A stretch of DNA of 64,000 nucleotides from Syngnathus acus (GCF_901709675.1 NC_051102.1:3269912-3333911), one strand, 5' to 3'; positions 46,348-60,259 are shown, numbered from the stretch's first letter. Notes: generated by a model not told the origin, from the letters alone. Program-made: numbers and translations.

Positions 46348-47803
46348 CAGAGATGGGACCAAGTCACACATGTGCAAGTCTCAAGTGAGTCTCAAGTCTT
46401 AACCTTCAAGTCTCAATTAAGTCCCAAGTCATTTTTTTCTTGGGCAAGTCAAGTCAAGTCCTTAAATAGGTCAAGTCAAGTCCTTAAATAGGTCAAGTCC
46501 AAGTCAAGTCACCTTATTATTGCGATTTTGATTGATTGATTGATTGATTGAATATTTATTGGTCCCCAGGGGTGGGGAAATTCAGGCCCCAGCAGTATCC
46601 ACACCACAGAATGGGTATACAAAAGACACACATGGCATGAGCGCAACTCAATAACTCTCATAAGGCTGCCACACAACGGCGCCACAAAGAAAGTCAGAAA
46701 GTGCTCAAGATAAAAGCCATCACAGCAAAACAAAGCTAAAAGACAAAGGAAAAAAAGTAACAGCGGCCAAGCAGCACCCCCAATACAAGAGAACACCCCA
46801 AAACACACAAAATAGCCTCCACGGGGTCCATCGACAGGTGTAAGGGCAGTCCAGTTCAACGGCGCCCAATGGACCGTGGTCGTGAATCGGTGAAAACATC
46901 ACAAAGCAGGCAAACGTGTGAGCAGCGTCCCGGGCACCCAGTTGGGGCACGTGCAGATGGTCACCACGGGGCTAGCATGGCGAAAGTCGTTGGTTCCGAC
47001 GAGCACGAGGGAGCGGACTCCCCACAGGGGTTGCGGCTGCAAGGCCAAGGCGAGGGACCCGGTCATCACTGGCCGGATAAGCAGGAAGCCGCCGTAGAGT
47101 TACGCCGATGATCCCGGTCCCAGGAAGAAAAAAAAATAAAATAAAATATCCGATCCGAAGAGATACCGAGGTGCGGTAGAAGGCACCAGCATCGCCGAAT
47201 GGACAAAAAGACAGAAAGAAAAAGGAGAAAAGAAGGAAATAAAGAGGAAAAGAGAGAACACTGCTGGGAGGCAGCCACTCACGGCGCCACACCAAGCAGA
47301 ATCTGATTTTAGTAACATGAAAAGACAAGATATAAGTAACTTTAAGGAACCATCATTGTCCAATGTGTCTAACCTGTTTAAAAAATATGACAATAATTTG
47401 GATTTGCACTGTAATTACTGATATTCAGTCAAATACACCATGGAATCAAACAAAAAAGAAACTACCTCATACAAGAAACACGTTCGGTAGGTAGAGAGGG
47501 CACGACTGATTGATTGACAGGGTAGCGATCCAGTCATGACAACGCCATTCTCAGCCTGCGCTCCTACCGTGTTATCGATATTAATTTTTTAAATGTATTA
47601 ATAATTTTATATTCAAACTGAAAAGAAACTAAATAATACGGAAGTCATTCAAGTCATCGTGTCCCAAGTCAAGTCCCGAGTCTTTAACTTCCAAGTCGAG
47701 TCTCAAGTTTTTTTTATTTTCGTCAAGTCAAGTCACAAGTCATCAAAACAGCGACCCGAGTCGACTCGAGTCCAAGTCACAGTGACTCGAGTTCCCATCT
47801 CTG
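46348..47803. mobile_element. hAT element copy B, interrupted by a retroelement-like insert
   Basis: Left end CAGAGATGGGACC, right end CGAGTTCCCATCTCTG, with TCTTATGG to the left (46340-46347) and TCTTTTGG to the right (47804-47811). Its internal deletion matches copy C rather than copy A. An unrelated insert sits at about 46531-47293. AAGTC-type words are repeated many times in the subterminal regions. Confidence 0.82.
46531..47293 (-). mobile_element. Retroelement-like insert with TCAA tail, inside hAT copy B
   Basis: Begins on the plus strand with five or six GATT units, i.e. a (CAAT)n tail if read on the minus strand, followed by about 740 bp absent from copies A and C. No reverse transcriptase or other domain was recognised in any frame. 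It looks like a 5'-truncated LINE or similar. Family not assigned. Confidence 0.55.
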
Positions 47804-47965
47804 TCTTTTGGAGCTCGTTTTCTGAACTAGCGAACGTTACGGCCTCCCTTTCGCCTCCTAAAAGAAAAGTAATAGGGAAGAAAAACTGCGGTTTGCAGGT
47901 TTAGACGAGCTTATATGTTGGGAAATAACCGAGCCATGTCGACATGCATATGCGTGAGATGTAAA

Positions 47966-48053
47966 CATCAAGGCCAGACTCGCCAAATATAAAAAGACCG
48001 TGGTAGCTTTCTGTGGAAATGAACTAATCGACGAATGAAAGTAAACGTCGAGG

Positions 48054-48094
<41 letters not shown>

Positions 48095-48235
48095 ACCAAA
48101 AATAAAAAGACCGTGGTAGCTTTCTGTGAAAGTTAACTAATCGACTAATGAAAGTAAACATCAAGGCCGCCACACACACAAAATATGAAAAGACCGTGGT
48201 AGCTTTCTGTGAGAGTTAACTAATCGACCAAGTCA
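47966..48235. repeat. Triplicated unit with CA microsatellite
   Basis: Three units of roughly 70-115 bp, each with AAAGACCGTGGTAGCTTTCT, TAATCGAC and, in the first two, GTAAAC plus a CA-rich end. In unit one the CA end has grown to a pure (CA)n at 48055-48093; in the second it is only a few copies. Confidence 0.8.
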
Positions 48236-49515
48236 AGCACGTTGGTTGCTCTTCTGCATGCAATTTTCAACCTCGTGTGAATGAATTGTTGTCTCTATGC
48301 TACTGAATGAATACCTTTGACATTTTCAGTCTTCTTGCTGTGCCACCATTGCTTTCCTGTCTTTTTTCTTTTCTTTGTCATGAGATTTCTTTCTCTCATC
48401 GTAGTCCTCTCGAAAAATAAATATTCCCGTGTGGCTTCAGTGTTCCCATTGATGTGAACTTTGTGAGAATCGGTATGACGCGAGTGTTCAAAAGTAGTTT
48501 CTATTTTCTTTGAGAAAGACAATCCCATTTTTGCCTGAGGAAGGGAAATGAATTGAATGTATTAATTGATTCATTGAAGAATGTGGGGACTTTCTTTTGT
48601 CTTCTTTTCTGGTTAGCATCCGAATTTCTTAAAAGTGTTCTTTGTATTTTTCGAAAGCACTTGGATTTGGCCAGGTGGTGCTCGAATGAATGAAAACGAC
48701 TCAACCAACGTCATCTTAGGTTGCATCACGGTTTATTCTTTTTCTCGGGGTCGCTTTCCCCCCTAAAAAAATCACAAGAACACGTCAGCTGAACACTAGA
48801 AGAGAAACGGTGTCTGCCACCAGGCCTCGTTTCTTTTCCTCAATCGTACACATCAAATGAATGCAACAAAGCTCTGAAAGACATTTTGATCAACAAGAAT
48901 CAAGATGTTCTTTTTTTTTTTTTTTTTTTATTCGCCGTGTTTGAGCATGACAAATACGGAATTTGCCTTCGGTACATCTCAGCCTCTGTTCAACATTGAG
49001 GTGACTAACACTTTCAGGACTTTCAGCAGATATGAAAATGACAGGAGACAAAATGCACAAAAATTCACGTTGATTTAATTGCACAAGCACTCTTCCAGTA
49101 TTGCATGTAAAAATGTGCCACCAAAAATATAAGCCTATCATGCATGTCCAAAGTCCGAAATGAAAGCAAAGGGCTCGGGCGGCTCGACGTGTCCCCTTCG
49201 GCAGACGGACGTGGACCGCTTTGAAATGAAAGCAGCGGACGGACGTGGAACGTACGCTTTGAAATGAAAGGCTAAAGGCTCAGGGCTCGGTGCGCTCGAC
49301 GTGTCCCCTGCGCGTCAAAGCCGCTCGACGTTTCCTTTCCTGCCTATGTGACGGACGACGCGCGTCTGAGCTCGCGGGGCTACGGCCGTCACTTTCGCCT
49401 TCACGGCACTCACTCACCGCCAGCTGCTCGCTGCGTCCGGATCGTGGCATCCATCGTCCATCGCTCAAGAGACAACTTTTCTTTGGTGGACTGCGCGCTT
49501 TGGAGAGCGTCGGAG
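48236..49515 (+). promoter_or_regulatory. Upstream region of the Ig-domain gene
   Basis: No coding exon recognised. 48909-48929 is an oligo-T run. From about 49155 to 49320 imperfect repeats occur with GAAATGAAAG, CGGACGTGG and GGCTCGACGTGTCCCC, each seen two or three times. GC content then rises to the ATG at 49516, so a promoter and 5' UTR are likely in 49150-49515. Confidence 0.45.
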
Positions 49516-51716
<2,201 letters not shown>

Positions 51717-52184
51717 CGCCCGCCGCAGGCCCATCGGGGTGAGTCAAGGTCCGTCCGTCGGTCCGTCCGTCCGTCCGTCCGTCCGTCCCACGCTCACCCA
51801 GGTCCCTTCAAGCCGTCTTGCTTTTCAGCTGCTGCTGTCCGCCGCGTCCGTCCCTGGCTAGGAGACGGACAGAGAGAGCTCCACCGTGGCCAGCCGGCCG
51901 GCTGGCCGGCATGCCCGCAGCCCGCTCCGCCTCAGCGCCTCCCTCCCAAAGGCTTTTCCCCTCGAGGTGATACTACTCCACGTCGACAACGGCATTGTTT
52001 CACACAAGAAGAAATCGGTTCAAATTGAAAAAGAAAACAAATGGCCCCAAACGCCATATTGCGTTGCATCGTATATCGTGTTGTATTCTATTGTATTTGC
52101 CGCGCTGTTGCTTGCTTTATTCACTCTTGATGCTATGGCGGCATTGTGCAAGATGACCGACCCTTGGGAAAGAGCGAGCTGGGT

Positions 52185-52231
<47 letters not shown>

Positions 52232-52550
52232 GAGAGAAAGAGAGAAAGAGAGAAAGAGAGAGAATGAGAGAGAGAGAGAGAGAATGAGAGAGATCTCTGT
52301 GGCCAGTTGCTTTGCAGCATTGGGAGGGAGGTCGGTCAGCATACAGCGAGCCTGGAACGCGCCGCCGCCGCCATGGCAGGAGGAGGTGATGCTTGATTAT
52401 TCATTCAAGGTTATTTGCTGGTGATGTTTTCTCGCCGCTTGATTTCTTTATTATGGTTGATTTATTCAAGGTTATTTGCATTGTGTTGTTTCCTCCCTTT
52501 CAATTGGATTGTAATGGGCCGATAAATAAAGTTTGGATTGCATGACCGCG
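51717..52550 (+). other. 3' UTR of the Ig-domain gene
   Basis: No coding exon. Contains (GTCC)n at about 51749-51788, a GCCGGCCGGCTGGCCGGC palindrome near 51893-51910, an AG/AAAG microsatellite at 52188-52293, and an AATAAA at 52524-52529 followed by a GT-rich stretch, which probably ends the transcript. Confidence 0.55.
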
Positions 52551-53324
52551 CGCGTGTGAGAGGATCTACTCCAGTCTGTCATGTTGGATAAATTTTGTTC
52601 TCTATCTCTCTCTCCCCCCCCCCCCCCCCCCCCCAACTAGGTTGGTTATACCCCAAAAAACAATTTGTAAACCGAAATCTGGGCAGCGATTTTGGCGTCA
52701 GCCTCAAGGCAAAACAAAATGACGTCGCATTATTCCGAGTCGCAAACGAATCCGCCCTGGAGAGATGTTATCGCCCGTCTCCCACCCAAAATATTCGAGG
52801 CAAACCCAAAACTCAGCTCTGGCAGCATCCTCTGGTCTGCTCATTTGAAAATGTCAGTCACTGCAATCAAACAATCCTGAGAGCAATGTTAGCCAAACTC
52901 ATCAATGCAATTGCGAAAATAATTATCCATGTCAAATTCAACACGAACCATGAAAGCACCGCAATAGAATTCGGGCTCAAAAGTATCACATGACCCAGAA
53001 CCGTGTTAACATTGCTCATATCAACGTGAAGAGAAATCCTCTTTGAGGCCTTCCGACGACGACGTGTCTGTGGGGCTCTACCACAAGGGCTGCGGCGGTA
53101 GAAGCTCGATGGGAATCCTCTTTCCACGGGGGCGGCATATGAGGGGGAGGAAGACGGGAGGAGGAGCCCTATCGCACAACTCCTAGGTGGCCTCTCTGGA
53201 CGTAAGCAAAAAGTCGACATGAGCACAATTCCCTTTTCACGTGTTGTGAAGGGAACCTCCGTACCAGCTAGGGAGCTTGTTTTTTGTTTTGTGTGGTTTT
53301 TTTTGGGGGTTTTTTTCATGCGGG
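52551..53324. other. Intergenic DNA right of the Ig-domain gene
   Basis: Poly-C run at about 52614-52634, then sequence in which I recognise no gene or element. An open frame of 150 codons on the minus strand (53319-52867) has no protein-like character that I can defend. Confidence 0.4.
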
Positions 53325-53357
53325 CGGGAAGAGGATAGAAGATAAGAGCTCTTTTGG
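53325..53357. repeat. 33-bp L segment, right copy
   Basis: CGGGAAGAGGATAGAAG... ending CTCTTTTGG, with 32 of 33 bases identical to 46315-46347. It ends in the 8 bp TCTTTTGG that also follows hAT copy B. Confidence 0.9.
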
Positions 53358-54052
53358 CAGAGATGGGACCAAGTCACACATGTGCAAGTCTCAAGTGAGT
53401 CTCAAGTCTTAACCTTCAAGTCTCAATTAAGTCCCAAGTCATTTTTTTCTTGGGCAAGTCAAGTCCTTAAATAGGTCAAGTCAAGTCCTTAAATAGGTCA
53501 AGTCCAAGTCAAGTCACCTTATTATTGCAATTTTACCCGCAGAATCTGATTTTAGTAACATGAAAAGACAAGATATAAGTAACTTTAAGTAACCATCATT
53601 GTCCAATGTGTCTAACCTGTTTAAAAAATATGACAATAATTTGGATTTGCACTGTAATTACTGATATTCAGTCAAATATACCACGGAATCAAACAAAAAA
53701 GAAATTACCTCATACAATAAACACGTTCGGTAGGTAGAGAGGGCACGACTGATTGATTCACAGGGTAGCGATCCAGTCATGACAACGCCATTCTCAGCCT
53801 GCGCTCCTACCGTGTTATCGATATTAATTTTTTAAATGTATTAATAATTTTATATTCAAACTGAAAAGAAACTAAATAATACGGAAGTCATTCAAGTCAT
53901 CGTGTCTCAAGTCAAGTCAAGTCCCGAGTCTTTAACTTCCAAGTCGAGTCTCAAGTGTTTTTTCATTTTTGTCAAGTCAAGTCACAAGTCATCAAAACAG
54001 CGACTCGAGTCGACTCGAGTCCAAGTCACAGTGACTCGAGTCCCCATCTCTG
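53358..54052. mobile_element. hAT element copy C, nonautonomous, complete ends
   Basis: Begins CAGAGATGGGACC and ends CGAGTCCCCATCTCTG, both terminal repeats present. Internal structure equals copy B without its insert. Its left flank is TCTTTTGG, its right flank CCGTACAC (54053-54060), which pairs with CCGTACGC left of copy A. Confidence 0.88.
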
Positions 54053-54638
54053 CCGTACACCATCCTTCCCCCGCGTGCACAGGGCTTGTATATGGTCTTT
54101 GTACACTTTTAGACCTTACTTTTATCCCCATGTAAAGTTAACGTGTTTCTAAAATGTGCATAAGTTGTTATTAGACTTTTGTCTCAGTAGAATTATATGT
54201 GGGGCCAGAAATGAACTCAGTACAGTAGTGTTGCTATTTAACATAGTACCCGCCTTCCTGAACCCGACAGGCACATTGCTGAGCAAAAATGGAGCGCACC
54301 AAAAATGACGTTTACGGAAGTTAGGACCGTAGGCTTGTCCCACGGCGTCTTTTACTGGGTGATACTGATGAATGAAGAGGTAAACATGCTAAATAAAATT
54401 TAGTTGCGCTGCGAATCAGTAAGCCAAAATAAGGATATCTCTAATAAATGATTGTGATTGTAGATTAATTTTAACGCTTGTCAATTAATCACTGACAGTC
54501 GAGTCGTTAATGTAATTTCTCACTCAGTGAAAGTGTCGATGAGGGACTGGCGACCTGTATCGAAGGGCAAATCTCCAGTATCTGGTTCTGGTCACGACAG
54601 TATTTCCTTTTATTTATTTATTTGTCTTTACACAGAAG

Positions 54639-56870
54639 ATGAGGATTTCCACCAATAAACTGCAACAGCTCACAATATTCACCACCTTACTGACAGGAGG
54701 AGGGATTGGCACCATGTACTACCTGATGCAGAGTGAGTATAAAACTGTATTAGGAGCTGAAGCGGTTTAACGTTTTTCCGTTTGATTGTTTTTATTTTGT
54801 ACTCTATACAGATAAGAAATTGTTGTGGTTCGTTTTTGTTTTTTTGTTTTTAAATGAAATAAATGAGTGCGAGTGCAAATGGTTGTTTGTCTCTGTGTGC
54901 CCTGCGATTGGCTGGCAACCGGTTCAGGGTGTCCCCCGCCTACTGCCCGATGACGGCTGGGATAGGCTCCAGCACGCCCGCGACCCCCGTGGGGACTAAG
55001 CGGTACAGAAAATGGATGGATGGATGGATAAAAATATTCCAGTTCACAATTTATAAATGCAGAATTTTCATTGAAAGCTCACAGATTTATTTTGAGTCTC
55101 TCGACATAAAAAAAAAAATAATAATAAAAATCAAAGGTGTCACTTCAGTTTTTTGGAAGTAGTAAAAATGTGACCGTATTTTGTTTTAAAGGATAAACCA
55201 GATTTGTTTTTGTGTGTCATATTAGAGAAATTTGCCGAGTCAGACTACCACAAATTGCCTCTGCAGAAGTTGGAAGCATGTATGGTCGCCATGGAGAGTT
55301 TGGGCGCTCCACCCTTAAAAATTCACAACATCCATCTGACTGACAGGCACAATCGAATAGACCACCAAACAGCACAGGTACTGTGTTTAGAAAGTCGCAT
55401 GGTACTGATTTTTTTTATTTACATAGCATGCTCAACATAAGTGAGTGTATCCTTGTTGCCTTTTTAACCATTTCTCAGGAACTGTTCAAAATATGGTGGT
55501 TAGACAATGTGCCCCCGCCTCCCCCAGGCAAACTTTTGCCGGAAGTGGGAGTTCTGCCGTACGTTCCCAGAGGGGCAGAGGTGTCAACTTATGGTGTGTT
55601 AGCACTGATGGTGGAGGAAGATGCTAGTCTGACCTTCAAACATATTGTGAGGGTTCATAATATACATATTGAGGGTTCAGACTGGCATCTTCCTCCACCA
55701 TCGGTGCCAACACACCATCAGTTGACCCCTCCGCCATCTTTTCACCTCAATGTCCAAAACATACAGCTGCAAATTTGATAATACGATTACAAAGTCGATC
55801 ATCAAAATGCACATATGGACACCCTTATTTTTGAACATTTCATTATGTACGATCCGATGAGCCCAGTCCAGTAACAGAACACGACTCGGGTTCTGATTTC
55901 CTCCCAATCATGCCCTTCTAGGTCTCACTGTCATTGCCCACATGAGCAGTGAAGTCACCCAGCAAAGTCCATTTGAGGGATTATAAATTTGTGTTGAGCT
56001 CTGTATGTATTCATTAGAGCTTCTATGGTTTTGCAGATAAAGATCCCTGTGACTGGGTCAAAAACTGGGGGCTATTTATATACATCATCCATCAGAGACC
56101 CAATCACCGACAGGTATGTATATTCTATTCCCTCAGTCAAAATACTTTTCTGCTCCAGGAAGGACCCACTGATTAATTAGAAAGTTGGAAAATTGCCGTT
56201 AAAGCAGCAGTAGACAAGTTTACTGCTGCTTTAACAGCACTTTTAATGAATGTTTTTAAAAAAAAATTGGAGACAAAATATTAGACCAGCAGCAATACAG
56301 TAATCCCTTGTTTATCGCGGATATTTGGTTCCAAAAACCACCCGCGATAAGTGAAATCCGCAAAGTACAGTCACCAACAAGAAGTACTGGGCAGGCTAAC
56401 GAGTTAGCGGAAAGATGCTAATTCGCGATCGTGTTAACACGCGGAAACGGACTTCTAAAGGAATGTAAACGAACATTTGGAGCAATACTACATTGTCCTA
56501 AAGGTTAGACACATGTTTCCTCAATTTAGACGTTTTAGTTTGACTTTTAAATGTTTTTTTGATTTGGAAAAAAAAATCCGCGATGTAGTGAAGCCGTGAT
56601 AAACGAACCGCGAAGTAGCGAGGGATCACTGTATACCAATTTGGACTTGGTGTCATGATGTTGTATTTCTATTGTTGCAGTATACATATAGAGCCAAAAT
56701 CATAAAACCCAATACCCCTCACGGACTAAACGTTGGCAAATATTCCAAAACTGTGTTTTTGTAGATGGAGTGTGAAGCTGGCAGTTTTGAGACTCAAAGA
56801 AGGGAAGACCATTGACCTAATGAATCCGCCGTTGGTGGCATCAGAATGGCAGCTAGAGGATACCGACTGA
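54639..56870 (+). CDS. coa1: Cytochrome c oxidase assembly factor 1 (MITRAC15)
   Basis: Small mitochondrial inner-membrane protein needed for early assembly of complex IV and complex I. Exons 54639-54732, 55226-55377, 56037-56113 and 56765-56870 join in phase to 142 residues (human 146). One N-terminal membrane span (LTIFTTLLTGGGIGTMYYLM) is followed by LGAPPLKIHNIHLTDR, then IKIPVTGSKTGGYLYTSS and LRLKEGKTIDL, matching human LGPPLNIHYLKLIDR, LKIPVSGSKSEGLLYVHSS and LELKDGQQIPV as remembered. The ATG follows the acceptor at 54635. A noncoding exon may lie near 54300-54380 (donor AAGAG|GTAAAC). Human COA1 adjoins BLVRA, as it nearly does here. Confidence 0.92.
54864..55030 (+). mobile_element. 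5'-truncated GGAT-tailed SINE in coa1 intron 1
   Basis: Contains GTGCCCTGCGATTGGCTGGC, TTCAGGGTGTCCCCCGCCTA, GGGATAGGCTCCAGCACGCC and ends AAAATGGATGGATGGATGG. This is the reverse complement of the 3' half of the SINE at 23501-23864. The tRNA-like head is absent. Confidence 0.85.
55572..55737. repeat. Long inverted repeat (hairpin) in coa1 intron 2
   Basis: Left arm about 55576-55641 and right arm about 55672-55737 are reverse complements over about 66 bases with a handful of differences. Shared core words are TGGTGTGTT, ATGGTGGAGGAAGATGC and AGTCTGA. The loop is about 30 bases. No target duplication or known element was recognised. The left arm lies in an open frame that follows an acceptor-like TTTCTCAG at 55480. 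Confidence 0.8.
56298..56631. mobile_element. CAGTAATCCC-type MITE, copy 3 (complete)
   Basis: Ends CAGTAATCCCTTG and CGAGGGATCACTG, with TA directly on both sides. Nearly identical along its length to the copy at 25534-25866. It lies in coa1 intron 3. Confidence 0.85.
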
Positions 56871-57640
56871 TTGCAACTACTCTTCACAACTTCAAGATAG
56901 AATTAACCCCACACTAGTTGCAGAAAAGCTGATATTTTGAATTCATTTTACTTCCTCAAGTCATTATTTTGTCTCCAAGACAAAGTGGACAATGTTCTTC
57001 TACTTGTCATTTCGAAACAGATTTTGAAGCCCCCAACTATGTTCAACTGACTCACTTACCACAACTTCCTACTTTCTGAATCATGCACAGTACTTATAGA
57101 AACCACAGCTCGAAGGTTTGAACCATTAATATGAGAATCAGTGTTTTATGTTTATGATGTTTCCACCCCACAGCGGGTGTGTCCAGACGTGTGTGAACTA
57201 TCTGCTTATTTACTCATGTAAACTTTAAAGCGCAAATGTAAAGAACGATGGTGTTTATTAGCAAGACTCCGGCAACAAATCAATGTCAACTCAGTTTGTT
57301 AAAGAGAATATCATTGTTTTGATCTCAGGGTATCATATCTTCATCACTCTCATGACAAAACTGTGATAATTTTGGCAAAAGTGTGAAAAATTATGCTTAC
57401 TGCTCTGCCTGTGTGAAAGTTTGTACGAGATATTGCACATGCAGACTTTATCAAGTGAGAAGACGGATTTCCTGTAACTGCACTTAAATATTCTATTTCC
57501 CATACTGAATGTAGAATTTTATTTCTTTTCTTTGCTATCGTTGCACCCTTCATCCTGGTTTCTTTTGCCTTGCATTCATAATTTAGTTGGTTTGATATCC
57601 AATCTAAAATACAAAATAAATAACAGTGACTAAGTGATAG
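56871..57640 (+). other. coa1 3' UTR and intergenic DNA
   Basis: No coding exon. An AATAAA at 57615-57620 is one possible end of coa1. The region between this and the receptor promoter is short. Confidence 0.4.
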
Positions 57641-57715
57641 AAAAGCTTGCATCACACCCACTTCGAATAATTGCTGACTGGTCAACATTATCGCACACAC
57701 CAGGCACCAGTTTAC

Positions 57716-57739
57716 ACGCACACACACACACACACACAC
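57716..57739. repeat. Short CA repeat upstream of receptor gene 1
   Basis: About 12 CA units just upstream of the presumed noncoding first exon. The corresponding place in the second receptor copy lacks it. Confidence 0.85.
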
Positions 57740-57769
57740 GACATCTGTGTGCACATCTCCTGGAAGGAG

Positions 57770-57870
57770 GCCAGCACCCCTACTTTCAGATTCTCGATCT
57801 GCAGTCAGAATTGACTTGTGTGCTTCTTTGTGGTCTCTGGCCTTTAAGCCTTACATGGAAAGCAGCTTTG
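57770..57870 (+). other. Likely noncoding first exon of receptor gene 1
   Basis: Ends with AGCAGCTTTG|GTAAGT, a strong donor at 57870/57871. It shares GTGCTTCTTTGTGGTCTCT with the corresponding stretch of the second copy, which ends AGAACTG|GTGAGT at 61285. It would be joined to the acceptor at 59165. The 5' limit is inferred. Confidence 0.55.
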
Positions 57871-59179
57871 GTAAGTAATTAAGTGTGAATTTTCATACAT
57901 AAATAATCAACCCAGGTTTTTATTCAAATAGAAATTGGATATAAAATGAACTGCCGTTTTTATACCATATGGAATTTTGTAATCAAATGTTAGTCTGATT
58001 AAAACTTAGGCCATATGATATTGTTTTAAATTGCGTCAAATCTTTTTAGTTGTGTGATCATAGGGTATAATTTCTGTGATGTTATTGTGTGCCTATCTCT
58101 TTAGGAGAGTCATACTCATATTGAGCAACACACTTTGAGGCAAAAGACAAATCGGCACTCTTTACAAATTATGATTTTTTTTACTATATGATATTTCCTC
58201 AGGGTATAGTAAATGCAAGACAAAAAATCAAAATTGCAGCTGTTTCATTTCTGGAACAGTTTTTTAGGGAACGACAAACTCAAAGGCAATAAAAAACTGA
58301 GTAAGAAAAAGGCTTTTTATATGATCGTCTGAATCTTCATTCAGTTTGCAATTCATTTGTGTAGCCAAGGCCTTGATAATTGATACAAATATGATAGAAT
58401 GCATGTGATATAATTGATCAAATCTGCATCCGCTAACATTAACCTTACAGATATCACAAAGCAACCTAACTTAATTATGTTCCAACACAGTAAATGCATA
58501 AAATAAAACATCACAATTTGGCAGCAAAGTAACATGGCAATGTGTATTCCTTTTTAAATATATAATAAAATAAGGACATTTATTTAAAACAAATAATTAT
58601 AGTTTTGTGACTTTGTGTTCATGTGTCTGCGTAGAAAAATATTTAAGGTTTCTTGCACTACTGGGAACGACATTGCCAAGGTTTGCTGTAAATAAATTGA
58701 ATAAAATGACGCCTCTCTGCAATTGATCACAAACATGGCTTTTTACTTTTTTTTTTTAAACCTCTGAGAATGAGTCATTTTTGCGAATAATAGTATTGCA
58801 CACTGCATCTGTCAAAGTCAGGACATTTTACTGCAACACTCAGCAGTTTCTGTTCTCCCTTTTGGGGTGAGTAATAATAGCACAAATGTAATACACACAA
58901 GCTGTATTGTGTCCATATCGAGGCCAAAACTGAAATATTAAGACTGATTGGTCATTTAAGAAGTATATATTCTTGCTTTCAGTTTCAAGTTTGCGTCAAT
59001 GATTTTAAATTAGGCTTAACAGTGGTCTAACCACTTTGTGCATTATGTGGCTCAACAAGTATTGTTGAGACACTTATCAGGAAAAGGGAGTGAGACACAT
59101 TTTATTAACTAAAAAATTCAGTGGTCAATACACTAATATACTTTGCAAATATCTCTGTGCCTTAGGACAATTGCCAACC

Positions 59180-60259
59180 ATGGACACGGTTGAAGACCAA
59201 TATTCCCTCCTCATGGATCTCCTCAATATGAATGAGACATATGACCCAAGCTATGTTGTCAGCGAAAGTGTCAAACTCTGCAGGAAGTCAAATGTCAATG
59301 ATTTTGGCTCCAAATTTAACCCGGCTTTCTGCTATGTCAATTTCTTTCTGAGTTACCTTGGTAATGGCCTCGTCCTCTACATCATTTACAAGTATGAGAA
59401 GCTCAACACGGTGACAAACATTTTCCTGCTCAATCTGGTTCTCTCCAACATCCTGTTTGCCACCAGTCTCCCATTTTGGGCAACTTATCATCTGTCTGAA
59501 TGGATTTTTGGAAATGTTTTATGTAAGTTAGTCAGCAGCGCCTACTTCATCGGTTTCTACAGCTCCATCCTGTTCCTCACACTTATGACATTCGACCGAT
59601 ACCTTGCAGTGGTGCATGCGGTAGCAGCTGCTAGAAGCAGAAAGAGAAGCTATGCTTTTATATCCTCTGCAGTTGTTTGGTGTATCAGTGTTATGGCCAG
59701 TGTGAAAGAACTGATTTTTCAGAACGTGTGGAAGAGTCCTTTCAACGGGCTGGTGTGTGAGGAGTCAGGATACTCTGAAAGCACCATGGCATTGTGGCGT
59801 CTGGTCTCTTATTATCAACAATTTCTGGTGTTTTTCCTCCTCCCTCTGCTAATGGTGATCTACTGCTACATCAGCATCACTGTCCGTATCCTGTCCACTC
59901 GAATGAAGGAGAAATGTCGTGCCATCAAGCTTATATTCATCATCATCTTTACTTTCTTCCTTTGCTGGACCCCCTACAATGTCGTCATCCTGCTTCGAGC
60001 CATCCAGAGCTCCAATCCGGATGTCGATTGCGCTGACTCAGACAAGCTGGACTATGCGTTGTTTGTGACCCGCAATGTAGCCTACCTTTATTGTTGTATC
60101 AGTCCAGTGTTTTATACATTTGTGGGTAAAAAGTTTCAGAGCCACTTTAAAAGGCTGCTTGCTAAGAAAATCCCGTGTCTCAGGAGACACATAAGTCTCA
60201 GCAGCCAGAGTACACGAAGCACATCACAGAAGACACCACATTCTGATTATGAGTACTAG
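59180..60259 (+). CDS. XCR1-like chemokine receptor, copy 1
   Basis: Seven-transmembrane G-protein-coupled receptor of 359 residues, plasma membrane, in a single coding exon. An acidic N-terminus with YDPSY is followed by TM1 (YVNFFLSYLGNGLVLYIIYK), TM2 with LNLVLSNILF, DRYLAVVHAV after TM3 (DRY about 139-141), CWTPY in TM6, and a Ser-rich tail. Cysteines about 34 and 284, and 115 and 193, give the two disulfides of chemokine receptors. KYEKLNTVTNIFLLNL and LDYALFVTRNVAYLYCC resemble human XCR1 (KYESLESLTNIFILNL, LEYALLICRNLAFSHCC) as remembered. TM7 has SPVFY in place of NPxxY. The frame is open from 59090 but the exon acceptor (GCCTTAG at 59165) and the second copy show that the ATG at 59180 is used. 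Ligand not inferred. Confidence 0.85.
   Translation: MDTVEDQYSLLMDLLNMNETYDPSYVVSESVKLCRKSNVNDFGSKFNPAFCYVNFFLSYLGNGLVLYIIYKYEKLNTVTNIFLLNLVLSNILFATSLPFWATYHLSEWIFGNVLCKLVSSAYFIGFYSSILFLTLMTFDRYLAVVHAVAAARSRKRSYAFISSAVVWCISVMASVKELIFQNVWKSPFNGLVCEESGYSESTMALWRLVSYYQQFLVFFLLPLLMVIYCYISITVRILSTRMKEKCRAIKLIFIIIFTFFLCWTPYNVVILLRAIQSSNPDVDCADSDKLDYALFVTRNVAYLYCCISPVFYTFVGKKFQSHFKRLLAKKIPCLRRHISLSSQSTRSTSQKTPHSDYEY

Noticed and set aside
46869-47393. Several frames inside hAT copy B
   Set aside because: They come from the retroelement-like insert and its purine-rich tract; no conserved domain seen.
52117-52424. Arg-Glu and Ser-Leu repeat frames
   Set aside because: AG microsatellite in the Ig gene 3' UTR.
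52867-53319. 150-codon minus-strand frame
   Set aside because: Low-complexity charged start, no recognisable domain, no splice or poly(A) context that I could defend.
55383-55778. 131-codon frame in coa1 intron 2 as an extra exon
   Set aside because: It includes both arms of the inverted repeat and has no counterpart in COA1; kept only as a hairpin observation.
59090-59179. 30-codon extension of receptor copy 1
   Set aside because: It crosses the acceptor at 59165; copy 2 has no such extension and starts at the matching ATG.
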